A DNA stretch of 54,600 nt from Candidatus Staskawiczbacteria bacterium (GCA_023245145.1 JAHFKW010000002.1:1-54600); one strand, 5' to 3'. Counted from the first letter of the stretch, positions 33,048-40,940 are shown. Translations and numbers: made by a program. Notes: generated by a model not told the origin, from the sequence alone.

Positions 33048-34085
33048 ATGGCAGAAAATTTAGTGTTATACCGCAAATATAGACCACAAGATTTTGACGA
33101 GGTCATTGGGCAGGAACACATTGTCAAAACTCTCCAAAACTCGCTTAGCTCTGGATCAATTTCACATGCTTATTTGTTCTGTGGCCCCCGAGGCTCTGGC
33201 AAAACCACCATTGCCCGTATTTTTGCCAAAGAATTGGGATGTGATGGAATGGATTTAGTAGAAATTGACGCAGCCAGCCACACCGGTGTAGAGGACGTGC
33301 GAGCCTTAATTGAAGGACTACAATTTGCTCCCGTAAAATCAAAGTATAAAGTTTTCATCATTGACGAATGCCACCAATTAAGTAAATCGGCCGCCAACGC
33401 GCTACTGAAAACTCTGGAAGAACCGCCTGCTCACGCCATTTTTATTTTGGCCACCACCGAAGCTAGTAAAATGCTGGCGACTATTGTTTCGCGTTGCCAA
33501 CGGTTTGATTTTAAACGTTTACATGTTTCTGAAATTGAGAAAAAGCTGGCTTTTATTTTAAAAAAAGAGGGGATTTTAGCCGAACCAGCCGTTTTACCAT
33601 TAATTGCGCTAAACGCTCGTGGATCTTTCCGGGATGCCGAAAGCTTACTGGACAAATGCATCAGCTTTACGGCTGGCGATAAATTAATCACCGTCAAAGA
33701 AATAAAAGAGTTACTGGGGATTGTGGAAGTAGGCCAAATTTCCAAACTGGTGGACTTTTTACTGGTTAAAAATTCCAAAGACGCCATTGGGTATATCAAT
33801 GCAATGCTGGATAGCGGAGTTGATTTGCAGGAAGCCACCAAAACACTGGTGTTTTATTTACGCCAGTGTTTGTTGCTCAAAATTAATCCCGAATTTCTAA
33901 CACCTCAAAATTCAGGTCTTTCCAAAGAAGAATTGGAAGTTATTGTGCGACAAATCACCGGCCTGACCGAAAAAAACATCCAGGCGATGCTGGAAATTTT
34001 CATTGAAGCCGAACAAAAAATGAAGTATGCCACTATTTTACAGCTCCCTCTGGAGTTGGCCGTGGTTGAAATTTGCAGTGCCTAA
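33048..34085 (+). CDS. dnaX: DNA polymerase III gamma/tau subunit, short, no zinc module
   Basis: The clamp-loader ATPase. Walker A is GPRGSGKTT (about residues 45-53), Walker B is VFIIDECHQLS, and sensor 1 is ILATTEASKML. The usual four-Cys zinc module between Walker A and the EIDAAS motif is missing: the sequence goes from FAKELGC through five residues to VEIDAAS. At 345 residues it has only domains I-III, so it is a gamma-like form without tau extension. DnaB, RecR and DnaX genes lie close together. Confidence 0.93.
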   Translation: MAENLVLYRKYRPQDFDEVIGQEHIVKTLQNSLSSGSISHAYLFCGPRGSGKTTIARIFAKELGCDGMDLVEIDAASHTGVEDVRALIEGLQFAPVKSKYKVFIIDECHQLSKSAANALLKTLEEPPAHAIFILATTEASKMLATIVSRCQRFDFKRLHVSEIEKKLAFILKKEGILAEPAVLPLIALNARGSFRDAESLLDKCISFTAGDKLITVKEIKELLGIVEVGQISKLVDFLLVKNSKDAIGYINAMLDSGVDLQEATKTLVFYLRQCLLLKINPEFLTPQNSGLSKEELEVIVRQITGLTEKNIQAMLEIFIEAEQKMKYATILQLPLELAVVEICSA

Positions 34086-34849
34086 GACTCTTCGTCACGG
34101 CCTTTAAAACCTCGCCAAAAAAGATAGAGCACAGTTAAAAAGACAACCCCAAGGCCCGCGTAAATGTAATTGTTAATATCTTTGAGCGCACCGGAAAAAT
34201 TAGAAGTTAATTTGCTCGAGTCAATGGGTTTGACTAAGTCTAAATGAAACCATTTTTTCGCCTGATCGGTGATGTTTTGATTGATGGTTTTAATACCATT
34301 TTTAATGGGGTTTGACTCTGCAAAATTATCTAAGCCCTGCTGAATATCAGCGGGTAAAAAGGAAGAATTTGAGGTTGAGGGAATATCAGTCACAGTTGGA
34401 GAAAGGGTTGGCTTAGCGGGCTCCTCGGTTGACTTGGTTTGCTGGACCGACACTGGGGTGCTAATAACTAATTCTTTTTTCTCCGACACATTATTTTTAA
34501 CATTTTCATCGGTTGGATTGATTCCAACAATTTTGGCTGAAATATTATTGATACCAGCTGTTACTTTCCAATCCACAAACACATCATCGTAGGTATTGGG
34601 ACGAATGGAAATTTGTTGAGGCAGGGCCATTTCTTTGCCATTATTTAAAAAGTCTACAAACGCAACCACATCCGTATCGCCCGTATTAAAAACTCGTGCG
34701 TAAATTTTTATTGTTTCACCAACCGTCGGCGCCTCCTTTGAAAAGGTAATATCCGTTTCGGAAATTGACACATCGATTTTGGCAAAAACCAAAATAGGGC
34801 AGAGAAACAATATTAAAGTAGCCAAGAAATATTTCAAAAAAGAATTCAT
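34082..34849 (-). CDS. Exported protein with CARDB-like domain
   Basis: A 255-residue protein with a signal peptide (FLATLILFLCPILVFA), one CARDB/Ig-like beta domain (PTVGETIKIYARVFNTGDTDVVAFVDFL ... NNISAKIV), a Pro/Thr/Ser-rich linker and a C-terminal TM segment (YIYAGLGVVFLTVLYLFW) with a charged tail. Likely extracellular and anchored. TAAAAT lies 6 nt before the ATG. It is convergent with dnaX, overlapping its stop by 4 bp. Confidence 0.8.
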   Translation of the reverse strand: MNSFLKYFLATLILFLCPILVFAKIDVSISETDITFSKEAPTVGETIKIYARVFNTGDTDVVAFVDFLNNGKEMALPQQISIRPNTYDDVFVDWKVTAGINNISAKIVGINPTDENVKNNVSEKKELVISTPVSVQQTKSTEEPAKPTLSPTVTDIPSTSNSSFLPADIQQGLDNFAESNPIKNGIKTINQNITDQAKKWFHLDLVKPIDSSKLTSNFSGALKDINNYIYAGLGVVFLTVLYLFWRGFKGRDEES

Positions 34850-34857
34850 AGATATAT

Positions 34858-34886
34858 TTTACAATAAATCCCAAAAATGATATAGT
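34858..34886 (+). promoter_or_regulatory. Promoter of tRNA-Gln
   Basis: TTTACA, 17-bp spacer, TATAGT, ending about 10 bp before the tRNA. It overlaps the divergent -10 of the CARDB-protein gene. Confidence 0.6.
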
Positions 34887-34896
34887 GGATAAGTAT

Positions 34897-34970
34897 TCCG
34901 GGATCGTCTAATGGTAGGACATGGGTCTTTGGAACCCAGTATCTAGGTTCGAATCCTAGTCCCGGAACCA
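34897..34970 (+). tRNA. tRNA-Gln (anticodon UUG)
   Basis: Complete cloverleaf: acceptor TCCGGGA/TCCCGGA, anticodon loop CTTTGGA (TTG), T loop GGTTCGAATCC, with encoded CCA. The next genes follow without a terminator, so it may be co-transcribed with the msr genes. Confidence 0.96.
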
Positions 34971-34993
34971 GAAAATTATTAAAAAATAAAAAC

Positions 34994-35212
34994 ATGAAAA
35001 CAATTACATGTAGGCAAATGGGTGGGATGTGTGACGAAGCAATTTCAGGCAATACTCCTGATGAAATAATGATGACTGGCATGAAGCACGTAGAAGTAGC
35101 GCATCCAGACATGGCGGCTAGCATTAAGGCTATGCCAAAAGATGACCCAAAAATGGTGGAGTGGTCACAAACATTTATGAAAACTTGGGCAGAGACACCG
35201 GATAATCAATAA
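34994..35212 (+). CDS. DUF1059-like small protein
   Basis: A 72-residue protein. The start MKTITCRQMGGMCDEAISGNTPDEIMMTGMKHVEVAHP matches the DUF1059 pattern (Lys-Thr, CR..G..CD, then a helix ending in H...H). Function of the family is not known; the paired Cys and His suggest metal or redox use. It lies between tRNA-Gln and msrA/msrB, which would fit oxidative stress. No SD. Confidence 0.75.
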   Translation: MKTITCRQMGGMCDEAISGNTPDEIMMTGMKHVEVAHPDMAASIKAMPKDDPKMVEWSQTFMKTWAETPDNQ

Positions 35213-35219
35213 TAATATA

Positions 35220-35759
35220 TTGAAAATACGACGAGAATCTATTGTATTTGGCGGAGGTTGCTTTTGGTGTACCGAGGCGGTTTTTAAGATGCTTAAAGGC
35301 GTGCTTTCGGTTCAGTCTGGATACGCGGGCGGAAATATGTCAAACCCAACCTATGAAGATATTTGCGTTGGAAATACGGGCCACGCCCAAGTGGTAAAAA
35401 TTGAATATGATGCGGATGTGGTTAAATTGGAAACTCTTTTGACCGTATTTTTCGCCAGCCACGATCCAACCACCAAAGACAAGCAGGGCAATGATGTGGG
35501 CAGTCAATACCGCTCAATTATTTTGTATGAAACCGATGAACAGAAATTATTATGCGACAAATTTATCGCGGATTTAAATAACTCATCAAAACTTGGTGCT
35601 CCGATTATGACAGAAGTTAAAAAGTTAGATATTTTTTACCCCGCCGAAGATTATCATAAAAACTATTACGAAAACAATAAGAATCAGGGTTATTGCCAAG
35701 TCATTATCAATCCGAAATTGAAGAAAGTTCAAGAAAAGTTTGCGGAATTATTAAAGTAA
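35220..35759 (+). CDS. msrA: Peptide methionine sulfoxide reductase MsrA
   Basis: Reduces the S form of methionine sulfoxide. The catalytic motif is GGGCFWCTEAVF with Cys at about residue 15. Other family marks are GYAGGNMSNPTYEDICVGNTGHAQVVKIEYD and FFASHDPTTKDKQGNDVGSQYRSIIL. At 179 residues it is complete. Start is TTG, as there is no ATG that keeps the N-terminus. It is directly upstream of msrB. Confidence 0.95.
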   Translation: MKIRRESIVFGGGCFWCTEAVFKMLKGVLSVQSGYAGGNMSNPTYEDICVGNTGHAQVVKIEYDADVVKLETLLTVFFASHDPTTKDKQGNDVGSQYRSIILYETDEQKLLCDKFIADLNNSSKLGAPIMTEVKKLDIFYPAEDYHKNYYENNKNQGYCQVIINPKLKKVQEKFAELLK

Positions 35760-35765
35760 AAAAAT

Positions 35766-36128
35766 ATGAATGAAGAACAAATCAAACAAAAACTAACGCC
35801 CGAGCAATATAAAGTTTTGCGGGAAAAGGGGACGGAGGCGCCTTTTACGGGAAAGTATGTGCACAAGACCGTTGATGGAAATTATGTTTGTATGGTTTGC
35901 CAAAATACGCTTTTTTCGTCTGATGCGCAGTTTGATAGTGGCACGGGCTGGCCCAGTTTTGACAAAGCCATTACTGGCGCGGTAGAATATAAACAGGAAG
36001 TTGATGGAAGAACGGAAATCACTTGCACCAAATGCAAAAGTCATTTGGGACATGTATTTGATGACGGGCCGACTGACACTGGTAAACGGTTTTGCGTAAA
36101 CTCCGTTTGTCTGGATTTAAAGAAGTAG
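35766..36128 (+). CDS. msrB: Peptide methionine sulfoxide reductase MsrB
   Basis: Reduces the R form of methionine sulfoxide and complements MsrA. It has two CxxC zinc pairs (CMVC and CTKC), the substrate region FDSGTGWPSF, HLGHVFDDGP, and the catalytic Cys in KRFCVNSVCL. At 120 residues it is a compact, complete MsrB. It lies 6 bp after msrA. Confidence 0.96.
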   Translation: MNEEQIKQKLTPEQYKVLREKGTEAPFTGKYVHKTVDGNYVCMVCQNTLFSSDAQFDSGTGWPSFDKAITGAVEYKQEVDGRTEITCTKCKSHLGHVFDDGPTDTGKRFCVNSVCLDLKK

Positions 36129-36148
36129 TTCTTTTAAGGAGTACCTTC

Positions 36149-36340
36149 ATGGCTACCTGTACCCGAGGAGCGAGGAAAAAAGTACTCGGACCAGTTGTGT
36201 TCGACCGCGATTGGGACGCTGCACTCACCGCAGCTCATGTGATGTGGAAAAACAGAAATCCTGGAGAAAAGTTTTCTCTCACGATTGAGATAGAGCCACC
36301 CAAGCAAGATGACGGAAGGAGCAGCATCCCTCCCGATTAA
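36149..36340 (+). CDS. SD-type cassette gene, 63-aa protein
   Basis: The track start lies inside msrB in another frame; AAGGAG at good spacing fixes the start at the internal ATG (MATCTRGARKKVLGPVV). Unrecognised. The stretch RDWDAALTAAHVMWKNRNPGEKFSLTIEI suggests a helix followed by a strand, ending in a polar, acidic tail. It differs from other cassettes in lying directly behind msrB in the same direction, without an obvious own promoter. A terminator follows. Confidence 0.65.
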   Translation: MATCTRGARKKVLGPVVFDRDWDAALTAAHVMWKNRNPGEKFSLTIEIEPPKQDDGRSSIPPD

Positions 36341-36347
36341 ACCACCT

Positions 36348-36409
36348 AGCGGGTTGTGCCTTTGCTAACTAGGGAGTACAGCAGAGAGGACACGACCCGC
36401 TCTTTTTTT
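36348..36409 (+). terminator. Terminator after the 63-aa cassette gene
   Basis: AGCGGGTTGTG and CACGACCCGCT arms around a long loop that holds a smaller hairpin, then CTTTTTTT. Confidence 0.75.
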
Positions 36410-36419
36410 ATTCACAGGA

Positions 36420-36446
36420 TTAGCACTCTTGACATGAGTTTGCTAA
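36420..36446 (+). promoter_or_regulatory. CIRCE operator of hrcA
   Basis: TTAGCACTC-N9-GTTTGCTAA. The left half is a perfect match to the CIRCE consensus; the right half (GAGTGCTAA) matches at 7 of 9. The 9-bp spacer is exact. It covers the -35 box, so HrcA binding would block the operon. Confidence 0.85.
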
Positions 36447-36457
36447 TTTATTAAGAT
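36429..36457 (+). promoter_or_regulatory. hrcA promoter, leaderless layout
   Basis: TTGACA, 17-bp spacer, TAAGAT, then 6 nt to the ATG of hrcA. It overlaps the CIRCE element. Confidence 0.75.
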
Positions 36458-36463
36458 AGAAAT

Positions 36464-36898
36464 ATGATTTCAGACAGACAAGAAAAAATATTGGAATTAT
36501 TGATTAAAGAATACATTGATTCGGCTCGACCCGTCAGTTCCGACATGCTCAAAAAAAGACTACACCTGGATATTTCGCCTGCCACGATTCGCAATGAATT
36601 ACAAGAATTAATGGAAGCGGGGTACGTGGCCCAGCCTCACACTTCCGCCGGACGGGTACCAACCGAAAAGGGCTATCGGTTTTTCGTAACGGTTACCATC
36701 ACCCCGCAAAATCATCAACTGCCTAATTTTATTCATCGTGAAATCCAAGAAGCGCGCGAAAACATCAAAAAAGAACTCATGCTGGCGGAGGATATGGTTA
36801 GGTCTTTACGCGGAAAACTGGCTTTACTGGATGGGGTCCGGAATTTAACCGAGCAGGAAACATTATATGAAATATTAACTATTTTAGGCTCATTATAA
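36464..36898 (+). CDS. hrcA: Heat-shock repressor HrcA, shortened
   Basis: HrcA represses chaperone genes by binding CIRCE. The winged-helix DNA-binding domain is clear (RQEKILELLIKEYIDSARPVSSDML ... ISPATIRNELQELMEAGYVAQPHTSAGRVPTEKGYRFFV). After it only about 65 residues remain, mainly a helix, ending ETLYEILTILGSL. Usual HrcA is about 340 residues, so the GAF-like and dimerisation parts are mostly gone. grpE starts 2 bp later, so the short form is not a frameshift artefact at the 3' end. A CIRCE site upstream supports autoregulation. Confidence 0.9.
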   Translation: MISDRQEKILELLIKEYIDSARPVSSDMLKKRLHLDISPATIRNELQELMEAGYVAQPHTSAGRVPTEKGYRFFVTVTITPQNHQLPNFIHREIQEARENIKKELMLAEDMVRSLRGKLALLDGVRNLTEQETLYEILTILGSL

Positions 36899-36900
36899 CC

Positions 36901-37365
36901 ATGACAGACGAACATAAGGAAAATAAAGAGGAAGAGTATTTAAACAACTGGAAGCGCGCGGCGGCAGATTTGGCAAACTATAAAAAAGATGAAATGGAGC
37001 GCATGGGGACATTATTGCAATACAGCAAAGCCGATTTGATTGAAAAAGTCTTGCCGGTATTTGATAGCATTTACTTGGCGCAAAAGAGTTTACCGGATGA
37101 TGCTGGCATTGCCCAAATTATAAAACAAATTGTAGATTTTCTAAAAAAAGAGGGGATTGAGGAGATAAAAGTGGTTGGGGAGAAATTTAATGCAGAGACC
37201 ATGGAAATTGTAGCCGCCTCCGCTGAAGCTTCCACCTTCGATAAATCTACGGCGGGACAAGCCGGCGAGCCGCAGGAAGAAATAGTTGTCGTTGAAGAAT
37301 TACAGAAGGGGTATATGATGCAAGGGAAAGTGTTAAGAGTGGCGAGGGTTAAAGTGAATAAATAA
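36901..37365 (+). CDS. grpE: Nucleotide exchange factor GrpE
   Basis: GrpE releases ADP from DnaK. The 154-residue protein has a long N-terminal coiled coil (EEYLNNWKRAAADLANYKKDEMER) and the C-terminal beta domain (GEKFNAETMEIVAAS ... VVVEELQKGYMMQGKVLRVARVKV). The order after hrcA is standard. Confidence 0.94.
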   Translation: MTDEHKENKEEEYLNNWKRAAADLANYKKDEMERMGTLLQYSKADLIEKVLPVFDSIYLAQKSLPDDAGIAQIIKQIVDFLKKEGIEEIKVVGEKFNAETMEIVAASAEASTFDKSTAGQAGEPQEEIVVVEELQKGYMMQGKVLRVARVKVNK

Positions 37366-37377
37366 AGTCAAGATAAA

Positions 37378-37701
37378 ATGATTGAGGAATTTGTTAATAA
37401 AGGAATTATTTCAGATGGATGGCATACTTTTGATGAATTATACGAACACCGAGCTGAACTTTTTATAGCTCTGTGTCGCAAAGTTAAAGAAAACGTTTGG
37501 CGTAGCAAATTACAAAGTGACGGAATCATGTTTGAAAATATGTTTCTTCTGGGAGTCGGCAAAAACAAAGGCGAACAGATTACTTACCATTTACCACTTT
37601 CAAAATGGGAAGAAGTGAATTTTGCGGAAACATTAGAAAAAGCACCAGAATTTGACGGCCATACAAGTAATGATAATATTGAAAGGCTAAAAAGAATATA
37701 A
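37378..37701 (+). CDS. WDGH-domain protein (phage-type) inside the chaperone operon
   Basis: A 107-residue protein with SDGWHTFDELYEHRAELFIALC, SKLQSDGIMFENMFLLGV, GEQITYHLPLSKWE and EFDGHTSNDNIERL. This matches the small WDGH family found mostly in phage genomes; its role is not known to me. It lies between grpE and dnaK in the same direction. No SD. It may have been acquired from a phage and kept. Confidence 0.78.
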   Translation: MIEEFVNKGIISDGWHTFDELYEHRAELFIALCRKVKENVWRSKLQSDGIMFENMFLLGVGKNKGEQITYHLPLSKWEEVNFAETLEKAPEFDGHTSNDNIERLKRI

Positions 37702-37785
37702 AAATAAATAATTAAGTAACAAAGTAAAGTGTCGCAATGTCCCGCTAAGAGGGACAAAGTGAATTTCTCACTTCGTTCAAAATTC

Positions 37786-39672
37786 ATGTCAAAAATATTA
37801 GGAATTGATTTAGGAACAACCAATAGCGCGATGGCGATTGTGGAAAATGGTGAGCCAAAAATAATAGAGAATAAAGAGGGGGCACGGACTACACCTTCCA
37901 TTGTGGCGGTTTCAAAAACTGGTGAAAGGGTAGTGGGAGTGTTGGCCAAACGGCAATCAGTAACCAACCCAACTAATACGATTTTTTCGGTGAAGCGTTT
38001 GATTGGGCGAAAGTTTTCTGAAGCGGAGGTGCAAAAAGACAAAAAGAATTTACCCTATGAAATTCGCGAATCGCAAGATGGCGGAGTAGATGTAAAAATG
38101 GGAGACAAATGGTTAAATCCAGCGGAAATTTCGGCGATGATTTTACAAAAGTTAAAAGCTGATGCAGAAGCAAAATTGGGCGAGCCAGTAACTGAAGCTA
38201 TTATTACCGTGCCAGCTTACTTTGACGACAGCCAGAGAAAAGCCACCAAAATTGCCGGAGAAATTGCTGGCTTTGATGTAAAGCGCGTGATTAACGAACC
38301 AACCGCCGCGGCTTTGGCCTATGGATTAAACAAAAAGAAAGATGAGAAAATTGTGGTGTACGACTTTGGCGGCGGAACTTTTGATATTTCCATTTTGGAT
38401 GTGGGCGCCGACACCGTGGAAGTAAAAGCCACTGGCGGAGATACCCATCTGGGCGGAGATGATTTGGACCAAAAAGTGATGGATTGGATTGTGACTGCTT
38501 TCAAAAAAGATAATGGCATTGATTTGGCCAAAGATAATTTGGCATTGCAACGCATTAAAGAGGCGGCTGAAAAAGCCAAAATTGAACTGTCTAGCAGCCA
38601 AGAAACAGAAATTAACTTGCCGTTTATTACCAGCGGCGCTGATGGGCCAAAACATTTGCTGTACAAATTAAGCCGAGCGCAGTTTGAGCAAATGGTGGGG
38701 GATTACATTGATAAAAGTATTGAGTTGGTGAAAAAAACTTTGAAAGAAGCGGGTTTGGAGGCCAACCAAATTAATGAAGTGGTTTTGGTGGGCGGGCAAA
38801 CCAGAATGCCAAAAATTATTGACGAAGTAAAAAAACTGTTTGGCAAAGAACCCAATAAAGAAGTCAATCCAGATGAAGTGGTGGCGATTGGAGCGGCCAC
38901 GCAGGGCGGAATTATGCAGGGCAACGTGCGGGATGTATTGCTTTTGGATGTGACGCCACTTTCCCTGGGAATTGAAACCATGGGCGGTGTCAGCACCGTT
39001 TTAATTAGCAAAAACACCACCGTGCCAACGGCTAAAACGCAAGTGTTCTCAACCGCTGCTGACTCACAACCAAGCGTGGAAATTCATGTACTTCAGGGAG
39101 AAAGGCCAATGGCACAAGACAACAAAACGCTGGGTAGGTTTATGTTAGATGGCATTCCGGCGGCGCCACGTGGAACTCCGCAAATTGAAGTAAGTTTTGA
39201 CATTGACGCTAATGGAATTTTAAATGTGTCAGCTAAAGATAAAGCTACTAACAAAACGCAGTCTATTAAAATTGAAGGTTCAAGCGGACTTTCAAAAGAA
39301 GAAGTGGAAAAAATGAAAAAAGATGCTGAAATTCACGCCACCGAAGATAAGAAAAAACAAGAAGCTATTGAAACCAAAAACTTGGCGGATGCCATGGTTT
39401 ACACGGCAGAGAAAACGCTTAAAGATGCAGGTGATAAAGTTGCCGCCGATGCAAAAAAAGAAGCTGAAACTAAAATTTCAGCGTTGAAAGAAACTCAAAA
39501 GACTGATAACATTGAGGAAATTAAGGCAAAGACCAAAGATCTTTCTGAAACGATGCAGAAAATCGGCGCGGAGCTTTATAAACAGCAACCACAACCCGGA
39601 ACACCTGGTACCGAAGAAAAGCCAAAGGATGAACCGAAGACAGAGGAAGGCCAATTCGAAGAAAAAAAATAG
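37786..39672 (+). CDS. dnaK: Chaperone DnaK (Hsp70)
   Basis: The central Hsp70 chaperone. Motifs are [17 protein letters not shown] (phosphate 1), the ATPase [25 protein letters not shown], and the substrate domain with [12 protein letters not shown] and [17 protein letters not shown]. At 628 residues it is complete. The start is the ATG at [12 protein letters not shown]; the track extends it into the leader. The leader has a TGTCCC/GGGACA hairpin. The last codons (GAAGAAAAAAAATAG) double as the T run of the minus-strand terminator that follows. Confidence 0.97.
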   Translation: MSKILGIDLGTTNSAMAIVENGEPKIIENKEGARTTPSIVAVSKTGERVVGVLAKRQSVTNPTNTIFSVKRLIGRKFSEAEVQKDKKNLPYEIRESQDGGVDVKMGDKWLNPAEISAMILQKLKADAEAKLGEPVTEAIITVPAYFDDSQRKATKIAGEIAGFDVKRVINEPTAAALAYGLNKKKDEKIVVYDFGGGTFDISILDVGADTVEVKATGGDTHLGGDDLDQKVMDWIVTAFKKDNGIDLAKDNLALQRIKEAAEKAKIELSSSQETEINLPFITSGADGPKHLLYKLSRAQFEQMVGDYIDKSIELVKKTLKEAGLEANQINEVVLVGGQTRMPKIIDEVKKLFGKEPNKEVNPDEVVAIGAATQGGIMQGNVRDVLLLDVTPLSLGIETMGGVSTVLISKNTTVPTAKTQVFSTAADSQPSVEIHVLQGERPMAQDNKTLGRFMLDGIPAAPRGTPQIEVSFDIDANGILNVSAKDKATNKTQSIKIEGSSGLSKEEVEKMKKDAEIHATEDKKKQEAIETKNLADAMVYTAEKTLKDAGDKVAADAKKEAETKISALKETQKTDNIEEIKAKTKDLSETMQKIGAELYKQQPQPGTPGTEEKPKDEPKTEEGQFEEKK

Positions 39673-39704
39673 GCGCCGGGTTGAATTGAATCAACTCGCG
39701 GCGC
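39661..39704 (-). terminator. Terminator copy A at the dnaK 3' end
   Basis: Minus strand GCGCCG...CGGCGC with inner GTTGA/TCAAC pairing, then eight T. It overlaps the dnaK stop. A homologous copy lies 960 bp downstream. Confidence 0.8.
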
Positions 39705-39733
39705 TTCAGAAAATTAGAGCCGATAAAGATTAC

Positions 39734-39979
39734 CTAAGCTTCTAATGATCGCACCTTATTGGCAACAAACCCAGCCAATTGCACAGAATCCATTGCGCTC
39801 GGAATCGCCACTATCTTGACTAATCGGATTCCGCACGAGGCACGGGTCACATTAGCTGTGCCGTTTCCGTCCCCATCTGGCTTGTAGTCGGTAACTGCGC
39901 CACAAGCGACGGCCTTGTCTAGTTCGGCTCTGGAAATTTCACAGACAATGACACCACGGTATTGAACGCACAAGATCAT
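39734..39979 (-). CDS. SD-type cassette gene A in the dnaK-dnaJ gap (81 aa)
   Basis: Unrecognised. A small protein with two Cys-containing strands (MILCVQYRGVIVCEISRAELDKAVACG) and RASCGIRLVKIVAIPSA. GGAGG precedes the ATG. Promoter and terminator are homologous to those of cassette B nearby, but the two coding regions are unrelated in sequence. That contrast is the reason to think of coding-region exchange. Confidence 0.7.
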   Translation of the reverse strand: MILCVQYRGVIVCEISRAELDKAVACGAVTDYKPDGDGNGTANVTRASCGIRLVKIVAIPSAMDSVQLAGFVANKVRSLEA

Positions 39980-40027
39980 TTAAGAATCCTCCAATGTCAC
40001 AATGGGTAGGTGGCTAGAACTTACTCT

Positions 40028-40056
40028 AAAATATCATAAATTCAAAAAGTAATCAA
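40028..40056 (-). promoter_or_regulatory. Promoter of cassette A
   Basis: TTGATT-17-TATTTT on the minus strand, a degraded version of the promoter of cassette B (TTGCAA-17-TATAGT). The surrounding bases are homologous. Confidence 0.5.
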
Positions 40057-40062
40057 TAGATC

Positions 40063-40122
40063 ATGGACTATTACTAAACATTAGGCATTACAAAGCAAGC
40101 CAGCCGATAAATATCAAAAAAC
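40063..40122 (+). pseudogene. Decayed copy of the dnaJ 5' end
   Basis: ATGGACTATTACTAAACATT and about 40 more bases match the first 20 codons of dnaJ (MDYYEVLGITKQASADEIKK) but carry stop codons after codons 4 and 10. It shows that the dnaK-dnaJ gap was tandemly duplicated. Confidence 0.85.
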
Positions 40123-40123
40123 A

Positions 40124-40510
40124 GTGAAAAAAGATTTCAAAAATTGGGGCGGACAAAAAGCCAACATTCACAACGAAAAGCAAAGGCCATTTTTTCATGA
40201 GAGGGAAGTGTGGTTTTGCACTCTCGGAGAGAATATCGGCTTTGAGCAAGATGGCAGCGGTGGTAAATTCTTACGGCCAGCGGTCATTTTGAAAAAATTC
40301 AACAATGAGGTAGTATGGATATTGCCACTGACTCGTAATCCAAAAGCAGGTAAATACTATTTTAGCGTTTTGCTGAATGGTAAAGCAAGCACCATTATTT
40401 TATCTCAAATTCGTCTGATTGATACCAAGAGGTTGCAGTACAAAATAGGAATGGTTAACGAGAATGAATTCGGTAAACTAAAAGAAGCGCTTGTGGCGCT
40501 CCTAAAATAA
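40124..40510 (+). CDS. PemK/MazF-family toxin-like protein, no antitoxin seen
   Basis: A 128-residue protein with REVWFCTLGENIGFEQDGSGGKFLRPAVIL and LPLTRNP, TIILSQIRLIDTKRL and KIGMVNENEF, the pattern of PemK-like mRNA endonuclease toxins. No antitoxin gene lies on either side. Starts with GTG and has no SD. It sits between the two copies of the duplicated dnaK-dnaJ gap and probably came in with the duplication. Being an orphan, it may be inactive, regulated elsewhere or domesticated. Confidence 0.82.
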   Translation: MKKDFKNWGGQKANIHNEKQRPFFHEREVWFCTLGENIGFEQDGSGGKFLRPAVILKKFNNEVVWILPLTRNPKAGKYYFSVLLNGKASTIILSQIRLIDTKRLQYKIGMVNENEFGKLKEALVALLK

Positions 40511-40525
40511 GTGGTAGAAATAGTT

Positions 40526-40545
40526 ACTCCCGCTTGCGCGGGAGA
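40526..40545. repeat. CTCCCGC/GCGGGAG hairpin repeat
   Basis: A short GC palindrome just after the toxin gene. No T run, so it is more a repeat than a terminator. Confidence 0.45.
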
Positions 40546-40568
40546 GGGCCGAAGCCGTTTGTACGTTA

Positions 40569-40596
40569 AGTATAGCAGAATAAAGACCCGTGTCAA
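40569..40596 (-). promoter_or_regulatory. Cassette-type promoter without a gene
   Basis: TTGACA-16-TATACT on the minus strand, an excellent consensus promoter, but no SD-type gene follows; transcription would run antisense to the toxin gene. It abuts the partial copy of the dnaK 3' end. Confidence 0.55.
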
Positions 40597-40598
40597 TA

Positions 40599-40634
40599 GA
40601 CGCAGAAGAAGGCCAATTTGAGGAAAAAAAATAG
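40599..40634 (+). pseudogene. Partial copy of the dnaK 3' end
   Basis: GAAGAAGGCCAATTTGAGG and following bases repeat the dnaK C-terminal codons (EEGQFEEKK) up to the TAG. It joins directly to terminator copy B. Confidence 0.85.
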
Positions 40635-40667
40635 GCGCCGAAAGTTGATTGAACAACTCGCGACGCC
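40623..40667 (-). terminator. Terminator copy B
   Basis: GGCGTCGCGAGTTG and CAACTTTCGGCGCC arms, then eight T on the minus strand; homologous to copy A. Confidence 0.8.
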
Positions 40668-40674
40668 AATAGAA

Positions 40675-40863
40675 CTATTTTTTTGATGTCTTGCGGGGGG
40701 GAGCTTCAATTCGAACAGATTCGAATTTGCCTCCACTCTGTGTGCACATGCGATATTGAAGAAGACTGCAGAGTTGCCGAAGGAATTCTTGATCTTTTTT
40801 GTTCCTTGGAACCAACAAAATCGTTGGGGTTATAATGTCCTCTGTTTCGAGAACGCAATTCAT
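40675..40863 (-). CDS. SD-type cassette gene B in the dnaK-dnaJ gap (62 aa)
   Basis: Unrecognised. The sequence has PTILLVPRNKKDQEFLRQLCSLLQYR and a basic C-terminus (RIEAPPRKTSKK). AAAGGAG precedes the ATG, and the promoter is TTGCAA-17-TATAGT. Cassette A occupies the same place and orientation in the other copy of the gap but encodes a different protein. Confidence 0.7.
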   Translation of the reverse strand: MNCVLETEDIITPTILLVPRNKKDQEFLRQLCSLLQYRMCTQSGGKFESVRIEAPPRKTSKK

Positions 40864-40907
40864 GATTTTCTCCTTTTACGGAAGGTTGAATGTGCAATAC
40901 CTGAATA

Positions 40908-40936
40908 ACTATATCATAAATATAATAAATTTGCAA
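40908..40936 (-). promoter_or_regulatory. Promoter of cassette B
   Basis: TTGCAA-17-TATAGT, ending next to the dnaJ start on the other strand. Confidence 0.6.
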
Positions 40937-40940
40937 TAGC

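Noticed and set aside
37738-37785. RNA thermometer in the dnaK leader
   Set aside because: A TGTCCC/GGGACA hairpin is present, but there is no SD to hide and the start codon is not in the stem. No support beyond a hairpin.
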